This document shows, one piece after another, positions 34,556-43,738 of a stretch of DNA of 62,763 nucleotides. A program made the position numbers and the translations under genes. Position 1 is the first letter of the stretch; each line of letters begins with the position of its first letter. Location of the stretch: positions 1-62,763 of the forward strand of contig CAYMEX010000017.1 in the NCBI GenBank assembly GCA_964389525.1. The letters are read 5' to 3'. The notes below the pieces were generated by a model. It saw nothing but the letters and a program-made list of their open reading frames with translations. It had not been told where the DNA came from and searched no databases. The DNA comes from JAFLTL01 sp964389525 (lineage in GTDB: Bacteria; Bacteroidota; Bacteroidia; Bacteroidales; Muribaculaceae).

Positions 34556-35674
34556 ATGCGTAAGGGACTATATGTGCATCTGCCGTTCTGTGTGTCGAAA
34601 TGCTGGTATTGCGACTTCTATTCAAAGCCTTACGGACGCATGGAGGCCGAGGCGTATGTCGGTGCGCTCTTGCGTGAACGCGATCTCAGGTTCTATGGTG
34701 AGCCGTGGAGCGATAATGGCGGCGAACCGGTGTGGAATACGGCATATATCGGGGGAGGAACTCCGTCGGTGCTTCCGATCGATCTGTTGCGCAAGGTCAT
34801 AGGCATAGCTCATCTTATCCCCGGTGCCGAATATACGATAGAGGCTAACCCCGAGCAGGTCGACGCCGTGTGGCTCGGTGAGGTGCGTGATGCGGGTATA
34901 AACCGTGTGAGCATGGGCATACAGTCGTTTACTCCGCAGCTTCTTGACGCGGTTGGCCGCAATTACCGTCAGGGAAGAGCGCAGGCAGCGATAGAGGCAC
35001 TTGCCGCATCGGGGCTGAATTACAGCGTGGATCTCATCTACGGCCTCCCGGGGCAGTCAGTTGAGCAATGGCAGTGTACTCTCAGGCAGATGCTGTCGTT
35101 CAGGCCGCCGCATTTTTCAGCATATCTCCTGTCGTATGAGCCTGGCACAAGGCTTCATGCCCGCATGATCGCCGGTAAGGTCGAGGAGGCGACTGAGGAG
35201 GTTGCCGAGGAGATGTACGGGATCCTTTGCCGTGAGGCGCATGAAGCCGGATATGAACACTATGAGGTCTCAAATTTTGCGCTGCCAGGATTTCATGCCC
35301 GGCATAATTCGTCGTATTGGGACTCTACGCCATATCTTGGCCTCGGATGTTCGGCACACAGTTTCGACGGTACGGACAGGGCAAGCAATCCGGCTTCGGT
35401 CTCCGATTATATCAAAGATCTAAGTCACGGCCGTCTGCCTCTTGAGAAAGAAAGTGAAACAGATCTTGACCGGCTCAACGACTCGATAATCACATCGCTC
35501 CGTACTGCACGCGGCTTTCTTCTCCCTGAAGATGCTCCCGATGCCCTTGTCAGAGCCGTGGAGCGGCATCTTTCGGCAGGTACGCTGACATCGACGTCAG
35601 AGGGGAGGGTGGCTATCCCGGAGGCTATGTGGCTGCGGTCCGATGCAATTATGCGCGACCTTATCCAGCTCTAA
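34556..35674 (+). CDS. hemW: Radical SAM heme chaperone HemW-like protein
   Basis: The protein is 372 residues from ATG 34556, 4 bases after the previous stop; the frame extends into the nuclease gene and is not used. The CX3CX2C cluster (C12, C16, C19 in FCVSKCWYCDF) binds the radical-SAM iron-sulfur cluster. YIGGGTPS, the Glu-containing YTIEANPEQ, GINRVSMGIQSF and YEVSNFA match HemW/HemN. The preceding Y-x-H-L-P motif (YVHLPFC) is present. The C-terminal HemN domain is shortened but complete. The CX3CX2C cluster without the extra Cys of HemN (CPQ) and the length around 370 favour HemW, a heme-transfer protein, over coproporphyrinogen oxidase. Confidence 0.88.
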   Translation: MRKGLYVHLPFCVSKCWYCDFYSKPYGRMEAEAYVGALLRERDLRFYGEPWSDNGGEPVWNTAYIGGGTPSVLPIDLLRKVIGIAHLIPGAEYTIEANPEQVDAVWLGEVRDAGINRVSMGIQSFTPQLLDAVGRNYRQGRAQAAIEALAASGLNYSVDLIYGLPGQSVEQWQCTLRQMLSFRPPHFSAYLLSYEPGTRLHARMIAGKVEEATEEVAEEMYGILCREAHEAGYEHYEVSNFALPGFHARHNSSYWDSTPYLGLGCSAHSFDGTDRASNPASVSDYIKDLSHGRLPLEKESETDLDRLNDSIITSLRTARGFLLPEDAPDALVRAVERHLSAGTLTSTSEGRVAIPEAMWLRSDAIMRDLIQL

Positions 35675-35692
35675 GAGTAAAAGTTCCCCGAT

Positions 35693-36727
35693 TTATAGAA
35701 GGGAAATTCCGGCTTTCTCACAGGCCTCTATCTGCTCTTCGGGCCATATTGAGGCCTGGACTTCGCCGATATGGGCTTTCTGAAGCAGGAACATGCACAG
35801 GCGGCTCTGGCCTATGCCGCCTCCGATGGAGTAGGGCAGGGAACCCGACAGGAGCGCTTTGTGGAAGCTGAACTGCGACCGTTCGGGGCAGCCTCTTGCC
35901 TCAAGCTGCAAGGCTAAGGATTCGGGGCTGACCCTTATACCCATCGAAGACAACTCGAACGGGATGTTAAGAACGCTGTTCCACAATATGATGTCGCCGT
36001 TGAGGCCGCGGTGGCCGTCGCCGGTCGGGGTTATCCAGTCGTCGTAGTCGGGAGCGCGTCCGTCATGCGGCTCTCCTGAGCCAAGCGGGGCGCCAATGCC
36101 TATGATGAACACGGCTCCGTATTTCTGTGCCGCTTTTGCCTCGCGTTCTTTGGCTGAAAGATCAGGGTATTCGCGCTCAAGATCTTCTGAATGTATGAAG
36201 GTTATGTTTTCGGGCAAAGTGGGTGTGATGTGCGGAAACTGGCGGAACACCATTTTCTCGCATGCTCTGACTGCCTGATAAATCTTCCCGACAGTGTCTT
36301 TGAGGTAGTCGAGATTGCGGTCTGTCTCGTTGATTGTCTTCTCCCAGTCCCACTGATCCACATACAGCGAGTGCAGATTATCGAGATCCTCGGTCGTGCG
36401 TATGGCGTTCATGTCGGTGTATATGCCGAAGCCGGGGGCGATGTCATAGGCTCCGAGTTTGGCGCGTTTCCATTTCGCCAGCGAGTGCACGACCTCGGCA
36501 TGCCGTCCGCCCATTGCCGCGATGTCGAAACCGACAGGAGGTTCCACTCCGTTGAGGTCGTCGTTAAGACCTGTACCCGACAGCACGAAGAGCGGGGCAG
36601 TGACACGACGCAGATTCAGAGCTTCGCCGAGGAGCTTCTGAAACTCGTCCTTGATGCTTTTGATAGCTACCTCTGTTGTCTCGGGCAGTAACTTTAACTT
36701 ATATTTTTGAGGAATAATCAATGCCAT
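35693..36727 (-). CDS. asnA: Aspartate-ammonia ligase
   Basis: The protein is 344 residues. Class-II aminoacyl-tRNA-synthetase-like fold: VTAPLFVLSGTGLNDDLNG, VGFDIAAMGGRHAEVVHSLAKWKR, LHSLYVDQWDWEKTI, and C-terminal SIGGGIGQSRLCMFLLQKAHIGEVQ, all typical of AsnA. Reaction: ATP-dependent asparagine synthesis from aspartate and ammonia. It is convergent with hemW (18 bases apart, no hairpin) and has its own promoter at 36753. Confidence 0.97.
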   Translation of the reverse strand: MALIIPQKYKLKLLPETTEVAIKSIKDEFQKLLGEALNLRRVTAPLFVLSGTGLNDDLNGVEPPVGFDIAAMGGRHAEVVHSLAKWKRAKLGAYDIAPGFGIYTDMNAIRTTEDLDNLHSLYVDQWDWEKTINETDRNLDYLKDTVGKIYQAVRACEKMVFRQFPHITPTLPENITFIHSEDLEREYPDLSAKEREAKAAQKYGAVFIIGIGAPLGSGEPHDGRAPDYDDWITPTGDGHRGLNGDIILWNSVLNIPFELSSMGIRVSPESLALQLEARGCPERSQFSFHKALLSGSLPYSIGGGIGQSRLCMFLLQKAHIGEVQASIWPEEQIEACEKAGISLL

Positions 36728-36752
36728 AACCGAAAAACTTAAATTTGAAATG

Positions 36753-36760
36753 CAAAATTA
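36753..36760 (-). promoter_or_regulatory. -7 element for asnA
   Basis: Plus caaaatta reads TAATTTTG on the minus strand, 26 bases upstream of the asnA start. Confidence 0.65.
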
Positions 36761-36822
36761 CTAATAAATGCAAACTTTCCAACTGTGCCGCAGAAAATTA
36801 CGTGACTCGATGATTTTTTGTG

Positions 36823-36830
36823 TAAATTTG
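36823..36830 (+). promoter_or_regulatory. -7 element for the porin gene
   Basis: taaatttg, an exact match, 43 bases before the TTG start at 36873. Confidence 0.65.
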
Positions 36831-36872
36831 CAGGATAGATACATTCAGGAATCCCTCGGTTGAAATAGCATT

Positions 36873-38903
36873 TTGAAGCTGATTACTCGATATATATGTG
36901 CTGTGGTCGTGTCGCTGTCGTGTGTGGCGGCGGCCTATGCTCAGTCAAATCCCAAACGTCCGTTGCCGGGCGGCAATAACTCCGAAACATCGCATACGCA
37001 GGAGAAAAGCATCGAACCTCAGGTGTATTCATGGGGTGTGTCGGGGCCTATGGGTCTGCGTGAGCCGGCTGTGGTTGATACAAACTACATCAATTACTCG
37101 ATGCAGTCGATCCCGTCGGCTGTCAGTCCGGCCTATGTGACGACGGGCAATCTCGGCGGCCCGGGCATGAACCTTATTTTCACCGACCGTGCTCCCATGT
37201 CCGATTTCTTTTTCAAAGACGCGCTGGAGGCATGGTTGCCGTCGCGCAGCAAGATGCGCTTCTATAATTCTCGCATTCCGCTTACGTTCCTAAGCTACAA
37301 TTTCGGAGGAGGCCGGTATAACTCGCAGGACCGCCTGAAAGCGGCTTTCTCGGGAAACGTGAACAAGCGGCTGCAGTTTGGCGCGATTACCGACTATCTG
37401 TACTCAAAGGGCAGCTATGACAATCAGGCCGCCAAGTGTTTCACATGGGGCTTTTCGACGTCGTATATCGGTGACCGTTTCGACCTTCAGGCCTATCATT
37501 ATCACTACAATCTGCTTAATCAGGAAAACGGTGGCATAACCGACGACATGTATATCACCGACCCGGCTGAGATGCAGGGAGGAAATGCCGGTGTGAACCC
37601 GAAGAACATACCGACCAACCTCAACCGCGCGTCAAACCGCAACAAGGGTACCGACATATATGTGAACGGACGTTATAAACTCGGATTCTGGCGCGACATA
37701 ACTACCGATGAAGACACTGTCGAGCGCCTTGAGTTTGTGCCGGTGACGGCAATTGTCTACACGTTCAACTGGACGGAGGGCAAGCATCGTTTCAGAAACA
37801 CAAACGCCACGCAGGATCAGACGTTCTGGGAGAACTATTATCTGAGCAATGACGGCACACAGGATTTCACGACATATTCGTCGGTGAGCAATACTGTCGG
37901 TCTGTCGTTGCTTGAAGGCTTCAATAAATATGCGAAATTCGGGCTTTCGGCTTATGCTACATTTGATCTCAGATCATATAAGCAGACTGCCGACTCGGCA
38001 CTGTTTCTTGAAGACAGAACCGGCCTGACTGAGTATGACGGTCCGATACCTGTAGAGAAAAAGAAAGACGGGCGTCTGACCATCGGGGCGCAGCTTTCAA
38101 AACAGCAGGGATCGATATTGCGTTATGAGGCGACGGGAGAGCTGGGAGTCTCGGGGCGCACGACCGGCGATGTGCTGCTTGACGGACATGTCGACACACG
38201 CATACCTCTCGGAAAGGACTCGCTTGACGTGAGGGTGAGAGGACGGTTTACAAACTCCAAGCCGTCGTATTTTGTCGAAAATTATATTTCCAACCACTTT
38301 ATCTGGGAAAATGACTTCGGAAAGATACGACGTGTGAAGGTTGGAGGCGAGGTCGCGTTTCCGAAAACGCATACGCGTGTATCGGCCGACGTAGAGAATA
38401 TACAGAACTATGTGTATTTCAATGACAAGTGTCTGCCTGTGCAGCATGGCGGCAATATTCAGCTATTGACGCTGCAGCTGTCGCAGGATCTCGCATACAG
38501 GGCGTTGCACTGGAATAACCGGATAATATGGCAGAAGTGTTCCGACTCGTCGGTCATACCGATGCCGTCGCTTGCCGTCAATTCCAATCTCTATGTCCTG
38601 TTCAAGATTGCCCGTGTGCTCGACGTGCAGTTTGGCGTGGATTGTGATTTCTACACCAAATACAAGGCATATGACTATCAGCCTGCAACGATGACTTTTT
38701 ATACACAGAACGAAACCGAGTGCGGTGGATTTCCGTTTATGAATGCCTATCTGAACATGAAACTCGGACGCACACGTTTCTATGTGATGATGTCGCATGT
38801 CAATCAGGGATTGTTCGGTAAGCCTGATTATTTCTCGATGCCTCATTATCCGCTTAATCCGCGCCGCTTCCAGCTTGGCCTTTCAATCGAGTTCCGCAAC
38901 TAA
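36873..38903 (+). CDS. Putative porin (Porin_10-like), Bacteroidetes outer-membrane barrel
   Basis: The protein is 676 residues. The start is TTG 36873: a stop lies four codons upstream and no ATG gives the signal peptide (LITRYICAVVVSLSCVAAAYAQ). The mature protein is strand-rich with many Tyr/Phe-ending hairpins (FNSRIPLTFLSYNFGGGRYNSQ region; YDNQAAKCFTWGFSTSYIGD; RFQLGLSIEFRN at the end). This matches the putative porin family common in Bacteroidetes; the solute is unknown. Its stop (TAATG) overlaps the start of a solute-binding protein gene. Confidence 0.78.
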   Translation: MKLITRYICAVVVSLSCVAAAYAQSNPKRPLPGGNNSETSHTQEKSIEPQVYSWGVSGPMGLREPAVVDTNYINYSMQSIPSAVSPAYVTTGNLGGPGMNLIFTDRAPMSDFFFKDALEAWLPSRSKMRFYNSRIPLTFLSYNFGGGRYNSQDRLKAAFSGNVNKRLQFGAITDYLYSKGSYDNQAAKCFTWGFSTSYIGDRFDLQAYHYHYNLLNQENGGITDDMYITDPAEMQGGNAGVNPKNIPTNLNRASNRNKGTDIYVNGRYKLGFWRDITTDEDTVERLEFVPVTAIVYTFNWTEGKHRFRNTNATQDQTFWENYYLSNDGTQDFTTYSSVSNTVGLSLLEGFNKYAKFGLSAYATFDLRSYKQTADSALFLEDRTGLTEYDGPIPVEKKKDGRLTIGAQLSKQQGSILRYEATGELGVSGRTTGDVLLDGHVDTRIPLGKDSLDVRVRGRFTNSKPSYFVENYISNHFIWENDFGKIRRVKVGGEVAFPKTHTRVSADVENIQNYVYFNDKCLPVQHGGNIQLLTLQLSQDLAYRALHWNNRIIWQKCSDSSVIPMPSLAVNSNLYVLFKIARVLDVQFGVDCDFYTKYKAYDYQPATMTFYTQNETECGGFPFMNAYLNMKLGRTRFYVMMSHVNQGLFGKPDYFSMPHYPLNPRRFQLGLSIEFRN

Positions 38904-39727
38904 TGGATGCCGGTGGAAAGTTTGGCGGGAAGTTTAAGGCGGTTTATGCAGCTATCATAGTGCTGTCGGTCGTGGTTGTGCTGTTTCTCGTCAGACAGTG
39001 CAGCATGCCGGTCACTCATGTCGCAGACCATAGGGCAGGTGGTGACACCCTGAATGTGGCGGTGGAGCTGTCGCCGATGACATTGTCTACTGCCGGCGAC
39101 ACGTTGGGCGGTTTCAGCTACGACATGCTGATGCAGATTACAAAGGCTCATGGTGTGCCGGTGAAGATCAATGCGTTCAGCTCGTTGCCTGAGGCATTGT
39201 CTAAACTTGAAAACGGACGCTATGATCTGGTTGTATCGGATATGCCTGTCACGGCTTCTCTGAAGGAAAAATATGGTTTTACTGATCCTGTCTATCGCGA
39301 CCGTCAGGTTCTTGTGCAGCTTGCCGATTCAGGCGGCGTGGCTGAAATCGGTTCGCAGCAGGAACTTGGCGGAAAAGAGGTATGGGCAGCGGCGGGAACG
39401 CCGGTTGTATCAAGGCTGTATACTTTGGGGCGGGAGATCGGCGACACCATACATGTGTGTGAGGATGCAGGTCATACCGAGGAACAGCTGCTGATTTCTG
39501 TTGCAATTGGGGAAATACCTCGTGCAGCGGCCGGACAGCTGGTGGCGCAGCGCATGGCAGCCGACTATCCGTCGTTCGATATATCGGTGGATCTGTCTTT
39601 CTCTCAGTTGAAATGCTGGACGGCAAACCGCTCGGATACGACGCTTATTGACTCTCTGAATATCTGGATCGCGGACTTCATGGCCGGAAACGGCTATAAG
39701 AGGCTTCTGAGAAAATATGGAGTTTAG
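38903..39727 (+). CDS. Membrane-anchored solute-binding protein (SBP_bac_3 / MltF-N-like)
   Basis: The protein is 274 residues; the ATG shares a base with the porin stop. One transmembrane anchor at 14-32 (VYAAIIVLSVVVVLFLVRQC) precedes a two-lobe binding-protein domain: LNVAVELSPMT, GGFSYDMLMQIT, GRYDLVVSDMPVTASLKEKYGFTDPVYRDRQVLV, ELGGKEVWAAAGTPV. It resembles the amino-acid-binding domain and the N-terminal half of MltF, without a transglycosylase domain. It ends with a 4-bp tail-to-tail overlap with the sensor gene. Coupling to the porin suggests periplasmic ligand capture or sensing. Confidence 0.75.
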   Translation: MDAGGKFGGKFKAVYAAIIVLSVVVVLFLVRQCSMPVTHVADHRAGGDTLNVAVELSPMTLSTAGDTLGGFSYDMLMQITKAHGVPVKINAFSSLPEALSKLENGRYDLVVSDMPVTASLKEKYGFTDPVYRDRQVLVQLADSGGVAEIGSQQELGGKEVWAAAGTPVVSRLYTLGREIGDTIHVCEDAGHTEEQLLISVAIGEIPRAAAGQLVAQRMAADYPSFDISVDLSFSQLKCWTANRSDTTLIDSLNIWIADFMAGNGYKRLLRKYGV

Positions 39728-42162
39728 ATCAGACGGGAGACTTCGAGAAGCAGATTGCGTGGCGTGACCGGGAGGGTCATAATTGAGTCAAAACGTTTTT
39801 TTACGTCCTCATTCAGCGTTCTTATCGCGCTTGCCTGTGATGTAATCGCTATTATGGCGGTTTTCTGACCGATGCCAGATACGAGCCGCTCTATTTCACT
39901 TATTCCCGACCCGTCAGTGTCGGTATTGATGATCACAAGGCCGAAGGTATCTGATGAAAGCATTGATTCCGCTTCTTTTAGAGAGCGGGCGTGCGATACT
40001 TCGTATTTCTTTGAAAGAATGGCGTTGTAGAGTATATAATTGCTGTCGTAGGGCTCTATGATCAATATCTTTCGGTTGAGTGCCGACGTGGCGTCTGCGA
40101 TTGGTGCGTTCTCTTCGGGCGTGTCGGCTGCCTTCGGCAGGTCGTTGTCCTGCTCAATGAGTATTGCGCCTGTGATTGCTGTTATTCTGCCAGAGTCATC
40201 GGTCTCCGATGCAAGAGCTGTGATTTTGGTGTTATGGTAGTGTCCGGGAGTGATGGAAGTGTTGTCGGCTATACGCAGAGTTCCTTCCCACCGATGCCTT
40301 TTACCGGTTATGATCTCATTGAAGGTATTGGCGAGTTTCAGGCGGTCTTCGGGATGAATAAGTCTTACGAGTCTGCGGTTGTCGATGTATCCGCGCCGTG
40401 ACTCTGTTGTGCCGCTAAGTGCTATCGATCCCGATTTTTTAGTGCGTATTCTGTCATAGGCGAGACGCTTGGCCGGTATATCCCATATCCATGGTATCAG
40501 ACGTGCCGAGAGAAGCGCAATCTCAAGCTGTCCTTTCATCGAGGCGAGATTGAGCTTTGAGTCGGCAAGCTCGCTTATGTCGACAGCATAGACATAACAC
40601 TTGTCGAGCTGCGGATCGCGTTTGAACAGCCACTCGTAGGTTTTCTTTGATGTCGGGAAATAGCGTGTGTACGTCACCTCCTGTTGTTCAGGCAGCAGAA
40701 GTGTGTCCTGTATTTTTTCAAGAAGTATTTTGCGTATTGATTCATAGTGCTCGCCTTTACGTGAAAGCATGCCGTTTTCTGCAAGCAGATCGCGGTATCT
40801 CTGATTGCTTTGGGCGAAGTCATATGATATGATGCGGTTCTTTTTGTCGAGTTGCAGATCTACAGTCAGAAATGCGACAGGCATGCCCTGTATTATATTA
40901 TCGAGCAGCCGGAAGAATTTTGCCTTCTGACGCTGATCTTTTGTTATGATGTGCATTACCACAAGTATGGCGACAATAATTATCGCTGCGATAATGACAA
41001 CCCACATGTATTTTTCCCATATCGATGGAGGCTCGTTTATTATATTGACATTCTCGGGTATGGGGCCGAACATGTGGCTGGTCTCCATATACCGGTCGTA
41101 GTTGAGTATGTCGACGCCTTTTTCGACGCTTATATGTGGGATTGTGTCAAGATCGTCGCCGCTTATCATGTGGTCGATGGCGCTCCGCACATTTTGCATG
41201 AAGATATCCTCGTCGTAGAAGTGTCCTCCGATGGCTCCGACCGAAAGATACATCGGCGAAAGGGTGAAAACAGGATTGGGGCATGTGGCGATTGAGCTGT
41301 AGTCCTGTGTGACAAGGATCGGGAAGCCGAGTACGCCCGGGCGCTCGTAGCTCCAGGTGCTCAGAAGCAGTCCGGTCTCTTTGTGCGGATATGATATTAT
41401 GTGGTTTATAAGGTCGCTCTGCTCATATGTGCATATTTCCCATTGATATTTCAATTCGGGATATTTGTTTTTTATATAGGGCCTGATGTGCTGGTCGATG
41501 TATTTGTTTGTCCACTTCTCATCGCCAAGAAAGATGATTTTACGAAGTTTCGGCATGGTACTCATCATCAGATCAATTGTCTTCTCAGGAAAATAAGGCT
41601 GGGAGACAAAGAGCATATTGCGGTCATTGAAGACAGAGTCTATAGGTTGCCATGTCGAAAAATCGACAAAGTTGTCCATTCCGGTGAAGTAGTCTTTCTT
41701 CTGCCCTACACGGTCGGTGATACCCACGTAGACAATGGGTATGTCATTTCCCCATTCCTCGCGTATGCGGTTGTGCATGGTTATGGCAAGTCCTCCTATG
41801 ATCACAACATAGTCGGGCTTATTGTCGATGTATTTTGATATGACTGTGTTTACTATGATGTTGTAAAGCGAGTCATTGCGCACTCGGGTGTTTTCAAGAT
41901 GCTCGATGTTGACTTTGACCTTGTGGTGACTTGCCGCCTTGATTACCGGGTCGATGTCGACAACCCATGGTTTTGTCTCGTTGTAGCTGTTGATTACTAC
42001 AAGCAGCGGTTGACGCGCGACGGCTCCTGCCTGGCTGGTGTCAAACCGAACGGTGCTGTCGCGTTGTGTGTCGTCGGCCAAAGCGGGCATAGATATTGAA
42101 AGTATCAGTATAAATACAGATACCAGATTGTATAACACTTTGTCGCGACGGTGTGATATCAT
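39724..42162 (-). CDS. Membrane sensor protein: periplasmic binding domain + TM + two PAS + degenerate receiver, no kinase domain
   Basis: The protein is 812 residues. Signal segment 1-29; periplasmic ABC_sub_bind-like domain at about 50-350 (LLVVINSYNETKPW, YVVIIGGLAITMHN, IPIVYVGITDRVG, GAIGGHFYDED); TM at about 385-407; PAS-like regions at about 418-535 and 550-670 (ALLSARLIPWIWDIPAKRL, RLVRLIHPEDRLKLA); receiver-like 698-812. HisKA and HATPase domains, normally between PAS and receiver in hybrid kinases, are absent. The receiver lacks key residues: acidic pair is E703-P704, phospho-acceptor Asp is N746 (LVIINTDTDG), conserved Lys is L797; T774 is kept. Likely a signalling scaffold or decoy rather than a kinase. 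It is convergent with the solute-binding gene. Confidence 0.8.
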   Translation of the reverse strand: MISHRRDKVLYNLVSVFILILSISMPALADDTQRDSTVRFDTSQAGAVARQPLLVVINSYNETKPWVVDIDPVIKAASHHKVKVNIEHLENTRVRNDSLYNIIVNTVISKYIDNKPDYVVIIGGLAITMHNRIREEWGNDIPIVYVGITDRVGQKKDYFTGMDNFVDFSTWQPIDSVFNDRNMLFVSQPYFPEKTIDLMMSTMPKLRKIIFLGDEKWTNKYIDQHIRPYIKNKYPELKYQWEICTYEQSDLINHIISYPHKETGLLLSTWSYERPGVLGFPILVTQDYSSIATCPNPVFTLSPMYLSVGAIGGHFYDEDIFMQNVRSAIDHMISGDDLDTIPHISVEKGVDILNYDRYMETSHMFGPIPENVNIINEPPSIWEKYMWVVIIAAIIIVAILVVMHIITKDQRQKAKFFRLLDNIIQGMPVAFLTVDLQLDKKNRIISYDFAQSNQRYRDLLAENGMLSRKGEHYESIRKILLEKIQDTLLLPEQQEVTYTRYFPTSKKTYEWLFKRDPQLDKCYVYAVDISELADSKLNLASMKGQLEIALLSARLIPWIWDIPAKRLAYDRIRTKKSGSIALSGTTESRRGYIDNRRLVRLIHPEDRLKLANTFNEIITGKRHRWEGTLRIADNTSITPGHYHNTKITALASETDDSGRITAITGAILIEQDNDLPKAADTPEENAPIADATSALNRKILIIEPYDSNYILYNAILSKKYEVSHARSLKEAESMLSSDTFGLVIINTDTDGSGISEIERLVSGIGQKTAIIAITSQASAIRTLNEDVKKRFDSIMTLPVTPRNLLLEVSRLI

Positions 42163-42230
42163 ATCAGGGCATGTTTTGGTCGGTGCGTTGTAAAGATAAT
42201 GTAATTGTATTGTGATAGCAAATAAAAAGT

Positions 42231-42262
42231 GCGGAGCCTGCCGCTTTTGGGGCAGACTCCGC
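42231..42262 (-). terminator. Terminator of galM
   Basis: gcggagcctgcc / ggcagactccgc is a stem with one mismatch and a loop of about 8 nt. On the minus strand it is followed by ACTTTTTATTT; the plus side also has a short T-run. Confidence 0.8.
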
Positions 42263-42293
42263 TGTTTTTCTGATTGATAAAGCCTGAACTGTG

Positions 42294-43442
42294 TTATTTT
42301 GTCGAGAAGCGGAACGCAGTGTGGCTCGAATAGGGTTTCTCAGGTGAGATAGCTGCTGAAGGCCACTGGGGTTTGTTGGGCGTGTCGGGGAACTTCTGTG
42401 TCTCGAGGCAGATTGCGTTGCGGGGATTGTAGACAATGCCTTTTTTACCTGTGACAGTCGAGTCGAGGAAGTTGCCGGTGTAAATCTGGATACCGGGCTC
42501 GTCGGTAAGCACCTCAAGAACGATTCCTGTTGTAGGCGAGTAGAGTGTGGCAGCAGGCACCTTGTCGTTTCCGGGGTTGTCAAGCACCCAGTTGTGGTCG
42601 TAGCCGAGACCGTTTTTGATCTGCTCGAAGTCGAAGTTGTCGATGTCGTCACCTACGACACGTCCGGCAGTGAAGTCCATGGGGGTGCCGGCTACGGGCA
42701 GTATCTCGCCGGTGGTCATGAATGTCGAGTCAACCGGTGTGAAGTTGGCAGCGGCAAGAGTGAGTGTGTTGTTGGTGATCTCCTCGTTGGGGTTGCCGTT
42801 GAGGTTGAAATATGAGTGGTTGGTCATGTTGATCACCGAGGGAGCGTCGGATGTTGCCTCGTACTTGATGTCGAGTGCGTTGTCGGGCGTCAGTGTGTAG
42901 GTGAGCACCACGTCGATTTTACCGGGGAAGTTGGCGTCGCCGTCGGGCGAGGTCATGGCAAGTTTAAGTGTGCTGTCTGTAGCTTCCACAACGTCGTAGA
43001 TGCTGTACTGCCATCCGTTGGGGCCGCCGTGGAGGCAGTGTCCGTAGTTGTTCTGCGGGAGCTGGATCGTGTCGCCTTCGATGACGATTTTGCCCTGGTT
43101 GATGCGGTTGGCGTAACGTCCGATGGCTGCGCCGAAGTCGGTCTTGTTGTTTTCGGGCAGATAGTCGGAAATGCTGTCAAAACCAAGAACGACGTCTGTC
43201 ATGTTGCCTTTGTTGTCGGGAACCATGATCGAGACAATGCGTCCGCCGTAGTTTGTGATGCATGCTTCCATGCCGTTCTCGTTGGTCAGCGTATACAGTC
43301 CGGTCTTTTTACCGTTGACTTCGGTAACAAATTTTTCGGGATCAAGTCCTGAAATGGTTGTGGCCGGTTTCTTGTCGGCTGTGTTGCAGGCTACAAGTGC
43401 CACCAGCGATGAAGCGGCGATGGCTGAAAAGATTTTGTTCAT
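42294..43442 (-). CDS. galM: Aldose 1-epimerase, lipoprotein form
   Basis: The protein is 382 residues from ATG 43442; the longer frame start at 43490 lies in the promoter. The N-terminus is a lipoprotein signal (SLVALVAC). The GalM fold is clear: ITNYGGRIVSIMVPDNKG, FGAAIGRYANRI with the Arg-containing loop, CLHGGPNGWQ with a catalytic His, MTNHSYFNL with the second His, and a late Glu in CLETQKFPD. It interconverts sugar anomers; the lipid anchor places it in the periplasm or on the cell surface, unlike cytosolic E. coli GalM. Confidence 0.94.
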   Translation of the reverse strand: MNKIFSAIAASSLVALVACNTADKKPATTISGLDPEKFVTEVNGKKTGLYTLTNENGMEACITNYGGRIVSIMVPDNKGNMTDVVLGFDSISDYLPENNKTDFGAAIGRYANRINQGKIVIEGDTIQLPQNNYGHCLHGGPNGWQYSIYDVVEATDSTLKLAMTSPDGDANFPGKIDVVLTYTLTPDNALDIKYEATSDAPSVINMTNHSYFNLNGNPNEEITNNTLTLAAANFTPVDSTFMTTGEILPVAGTPMDFTAGRVVGDDIDNFDFEQIKNGLGYDHNWVLDNPGNDKVPAATLYSPTTGIVLEVLTDEPGIQIYTGNFLDSTVTGKKGIVYNPRNAICLETQKFPDTPNKPQWPSAAISPEKPYSSHTAFRFSTK

Positions 43443-43475
43443 TTGATTTAAGATGAATGATTCAGAATTATGTCG

Positions 43476-43483
43476 CAAAAATA
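43476..43483 (-). promoter_or_regulatory. -7 element for galM
   Basis: Plus caaaaata reads TATTTTTG on the minus strand, 34 bases upstream of the galM start. Confidence 0.6.
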
Positions 43484-43503
43484 AAAACATTTTTAGAAAA
43501 AGT

Positions 43504-43535
43504 TTTGGGAATATAGAAGAAAGATTTTACCTTTG
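43504..43535 (+). promoter_or_regulatory. Promoter of tRNA-Cys (-33 TTTG and -7 TAnnTTTG)
   Basis: tttg at 43504-43507 and taccttTG at 43528-43535 are separated by 20 bases, the spacing known for the Bacteroidetes housekeeping sigma factor. Confidence 0.75.
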
Positions 43536-43588
43536 CAGGGCAATTACAGATAAGGACACAATTTCTAAGGTGTAGTTGTAGCTATAAT

Positions 43589-43659
43589 GGTTCCTTGGCC
43601 GAGTGGTTAGGCACCGGTCTGCAAAACCGTTTACAGCAGTTCGATTCTGCTAGGAACCT
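43589..43659 (+). tRNA. tRNA-Cys (anticodon GCA)
   Basis: A 71-nt cloverleaf: acceptor stem ggttcct (43589-43595) with aggaacc (43652-43658), discriminator T at 43659, D-arm with gagtggttaggc, anticodon loop ctGCAaa inside ccggt/accg, T-arm cagcag-ttcgatt-ctgct. CCA is not encoded. A terminator follows. Confidence 0.95.
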
Positions 43660-43673
43660 CAAAATTAAAGCGT

Positions 43674-43707
43674 AAGGGGCACCCCAGAAATCAGGGGTGT
43701 CCTTTTT
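43674..43707 (+). terminator. Terminator after tRNA-Cys
   Basis: aaggggcacccc and ggggtgtcctt pair around an 8-nt loop, followed by TTTAATTTTT. It separates the tRNA from the transporter gene. Confidence 0.8.
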
Positions 43708-43738
43708 AATTTTTAAAAGAAGCAAAAGAATCGGTGTA

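Noticed and set aside
42164..42652. 162-residue Thr/Ser-rich minus-strand frame in galM
   Set aside because: It is a frame-shifted reading of galM and its terminator.
43697..43738. Upstream start for the MFS transporter
   Set aside because: It lies in the tRNA-Cys terminator; the hydrophobic N-terminus begins naturally after ATG 43739.
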